This document shows, piece after piece, positions 4,255 through 5,932 of a DNA stretch of 5,932 bases. The notes under the pieces are model-generated. The model saw only the letters and a list, made by a program, of their open reading frames with translations, was not told the DNA's origin and did not search any database. The stretch is taken from NCBI GenBank assembly GCA_050942925.1, contig JBMNOF010000115.1, forward strand, positions 1-5,932, given 5' to 3'. The translations under genes were made by a program, and so were the position numbers. This DNA is from Spyradocola sp050942925 (GTDB lineage Bacteria; Bacillota; Clostridia; Christensenellales; UBA1750). The stretch's first letter is position 1. Each line of letters starts with the position of its first letter.

Positions 4255-5932
4255 ATGCCCAACGCACCCTATGACTTTGCCGCCATAGAAAAAAAGTGGC
4301 AGAAGATCTGGGACGAGGAGAAGACCTTTGCCGCCAGCGACGACTTCTCCAAGCCCAAGTACTACACGCTGATCGAGTTCCCGTACCCCTCGGGCGCGGG
4401 CCTGCACGTCGGCCATCCGCGCTCCAACACGGCCATGGACATCATCGGCCGAAAGAAGCGCCTGCAGGGCTACAACGTCCTGTTCCCCATCGGCTGGGAC
4501 GCCTTCGGCCTGCCGACGGAAAACTACGCCATCAAGAACCACATCCACCCCGCCATCGTCACCAAGAAGAACATCGACCACTTCCGCGAGCAGCTCAAGA
4601 TGCTCGGCTTCGGCTTTGACTGGGACCGCGAGGTCAATACCACCGACCCGAGCTATTACAAGTGGACGCAGTGGATCTTCCTGCAGCTCTTCAAGCACGG
4701 CCTCGCCTACAAGACCGAGATGCCCATCAACTGGTGCACGGGCTGCAAGGTCGGCCTGGCCAACGAGGAGGTCGTCGGCGGCAAGTGCGAGCGCTGCGGC
4801 AGCGAGGTCGTCCGCCGCGTCAAGTCCCAGTGGATGCTCAAGATCACCGACTACGCCCAGAAGCTGCTCGACGGCCTGGACGAGGTCGACTTCATCGAAA
4901 AGGTCAAGACCCAGCAGCGCAACTGGATCGGCCGCTCCGAGGGCGCAGAGCTGGACTTCGCGGTCAAGGAGATCCCGGAGAAGCTGCGCGTCTACACCAC
5001 GCGCCCGGATACGCTCTTCGGCGCGACCTACATGGTCGTCTCCCCGGAGCACCCGGTGATCGCCAAGTACGCCGACCGCATCGAGAACATCGACGAGGTC
5101 CGCGCCTACCAGCGCGAAGCGGCCCGCAAGTCCGACTTTGAGCGCACGGAGCTCAACAAGGAAAAGACCGGCGTCTGCCTGAAGGGCATCACCGCCATCA
5201 ACCCCGTCAACGGCCGCGAGATCCCGGTCTGGGTCTCGGACTATGTCCTGGTCTCCTACGGCACCGGCGCGATCATGGCCGTGCCTGCGCACGACACCCG
5301 CGACTGGGAGTTTGCCAAGAAGTTCGGCCTGCCCATCGTCGAGGTCGTTGCCGGCGGCGACGTGGAGAAGGAGGCCTATACCGACATCGCCGACGGCGTG
5401 CTGGTCAACTCCGGCTTCCTCGACGGGCTCAAGGTCGCCGAGGCCAAAAAGCGCATGATCGACTACCTCGAGGAGAAGGGCATCGGCGAGCGCAAGGTCA
5501 ACTACAAGCTGCGCGACTGGGTCTTCTCCCGCCAGCGCTACTGGGGCGAGCCCATCCCGGTCGTCTGGTGCGAGAAGTGCGGCTGCGTGCCCCTGCCCGA
5601 GGACCAGCTGCCCTTGACGCTGCCGGACACCGATCACTACCTGCCCACGGACAACGGCGAGTCCCCGCTGGCGCGCATGGACGACTGGGTCAACACCACC
5701 TGCCCGCACTGCGGCGGTCCCGCCAAGCGCGAGACGGATACCATGCCCCAGTGGGCTGGTTCCTCCTGGTACTTCCTGCGCTATACGGACCCGCACAACG
5801 ACAAGTGCCTGGCCGATCCGGAGAAGCTCAAGTACTGGCTGCCCGTGGACTGGTACAATGGCGGCATGGAGCACACCACGCTCCACCTGCTCTACAGCCG
5901 GTTCTGGCACCGCTTCCTCTACGACATCGGCG
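4255..5932 (+). CDS. leuS: Leucyl-tRNA synthetase, 3'-truncated by the window edge
   Basis: The enzyme charges tRNA-Leu with leucine using ATP in the cytosol. The frame is open from ATG 4255 to the window end, giving 559 visible residues of a family usually about 800 long. Motifs appear in order: FPYPSGAGLHVGHPRS (42-57) with the HIGH-type signature HVGH at 51-54; GWDAFGLPTENYAI (80-93); a first zinc module with Cys161, Cys164, Cys178 and Cys181; and the CP1 editing domain (roughly 225-420) with TTRPDT (248-253) and GTGAIMAVPAHDTRD (336-350), including the editing Asp347. RDWVFSRQRYWGEPIP (420-435), a second four-Cys module (Cys439, 442, 483, 486) and the segment around WYNGGMEH (533-540) follow. 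The KMSKS loop, anticodon-binding domain and C-terminal domain lie beyond the window. AGGAGG (4241-4246) is 8 bases upstream of the start. Expression should be controlled by the T-box leader. Identity is certain. Confidence 0.98.
   Translation, partial: MPNAPYDFAAIEKKWQKIWDEEKTFAASDDFSKPKYYTLIEFPYPSGAGLHVGHPRSNTAMDIIGRKKRLQGYNVLFPIGWDAFGLPTENYAIKNHIHPAIVTKKNIDHFREQLKMLGFGFDWDREVNTTDPSYYKWTQWIFLQLFKHGLAYKTEMPINWCTGCKVGLANEEVVGGKCERCGSEVVRRVKSQWMLKITDYAQKLLDGLDEVDFIEKVKTQQRNWIGRSEGAELDFAVKEIPEKLRVYTTRPDTLFGATYMVVSPEHPVIAKYADRIENIDEVRAYQREAARKSDFERTELNKEKTGVCLKGITAINPVNGREIPVWVSDYVLVSYGTGAIMAVPAHDTRDWEFAKKFGLPIVEVVAGGDVEKEAYTDIADGVLVNSGFLDGLKVAEAKKRMIDYLEEKGIGERKVNYKLRDWVFSRQRYWGEPIPVVWCEKCGCVPLPEDQLPLTLPDTDHYLPTDNGESPLARMDDWVNTTCPHCGGPAKRETDTMPQWAGSSWYFLRYTDPHNDKCLADPEKLKYWLPVDWYNGGMEHTTLHLLYSRFWHRFLYDIG

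Noticed and set aside
4249..5910. 553-codon open frame on the minus strand opposite leuS
   Set aside because: It is antisense to an unmistakable leuS. Its low-complexity Val/Leu/Asp-rich translation is the usual mirror of GC3-rich coding sequence.
1..5932. tRNA, rRNA, CRISPR array, insertion sequence or prophage genes
   Set aside because: No repeat-spacer pattern, transposase or integrase motif, cloverleaf or rRNA signature was seen on either strand.

Overview
The window looks like a chromosomal segment of a GC-rich member of the Bacillota (Clostridia-type). The grounds are a T-box riboswitch ahead of a clostridial-type leucyl-tRNA synthetase, strong AGGAGG ribosome binding sites mostly 7-8 nt from the start codon, a cytidylate kinase-like protein of the type common in Clostridia, and GC-ended codons throughout the genes. 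The species cannot be named from the sequence.

Layout, left to right. Bases 1-819 hold the 3' part of a zinc metallopeptidase of the M1-like gluzincin type. Its last codons overlap a probable promoter for a cytidylate kinase-like gene (858-1496). A symmetric hairpin with A7 and T7 flanks (1501-1534) terminates this gene and also the convergent aldose 1-epimerase-like gene (complement 1544-2551), which has its own promoter at 2591-2619. A 583-base stretch with no convincing gene follows (2552-3134). It has an AT-rich island, a good rightward promoter (2742-2770), a 9-codon ORF with an ideal Shine-Dalgarno sequence, and about 160 bases that fold by eye into a three-way junction plus two hairpins. 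This stretch is the best candidate for something undescribed. It leads into an unrecognised multi-pass membrane protein (3135-3941). The TGA stop of that gene lies inside the TTGACA -35 box of the next promoter (3938-3966), which drives a leucine T-box leader (about 3973-4221) and leuS (4255 to the window end, truncated).

The genes look like separate transcription units rather than one pathway: each complete gene has its own promoter, terminator or both. The regulation that can be read directly is that of leuS. Uncharged tRNA-Leu should be sensed by Stem I (candidate specifier CUC) and by the UGGU of the T-box bulge, and should favour an antiterminator over the terminator at 4186-4221. The membrane-protein gene has a leader of about 350 nt whose structure suggests RNA-level control or a separate small RNA, but nothing in the sequence identifies a ligand or partner.
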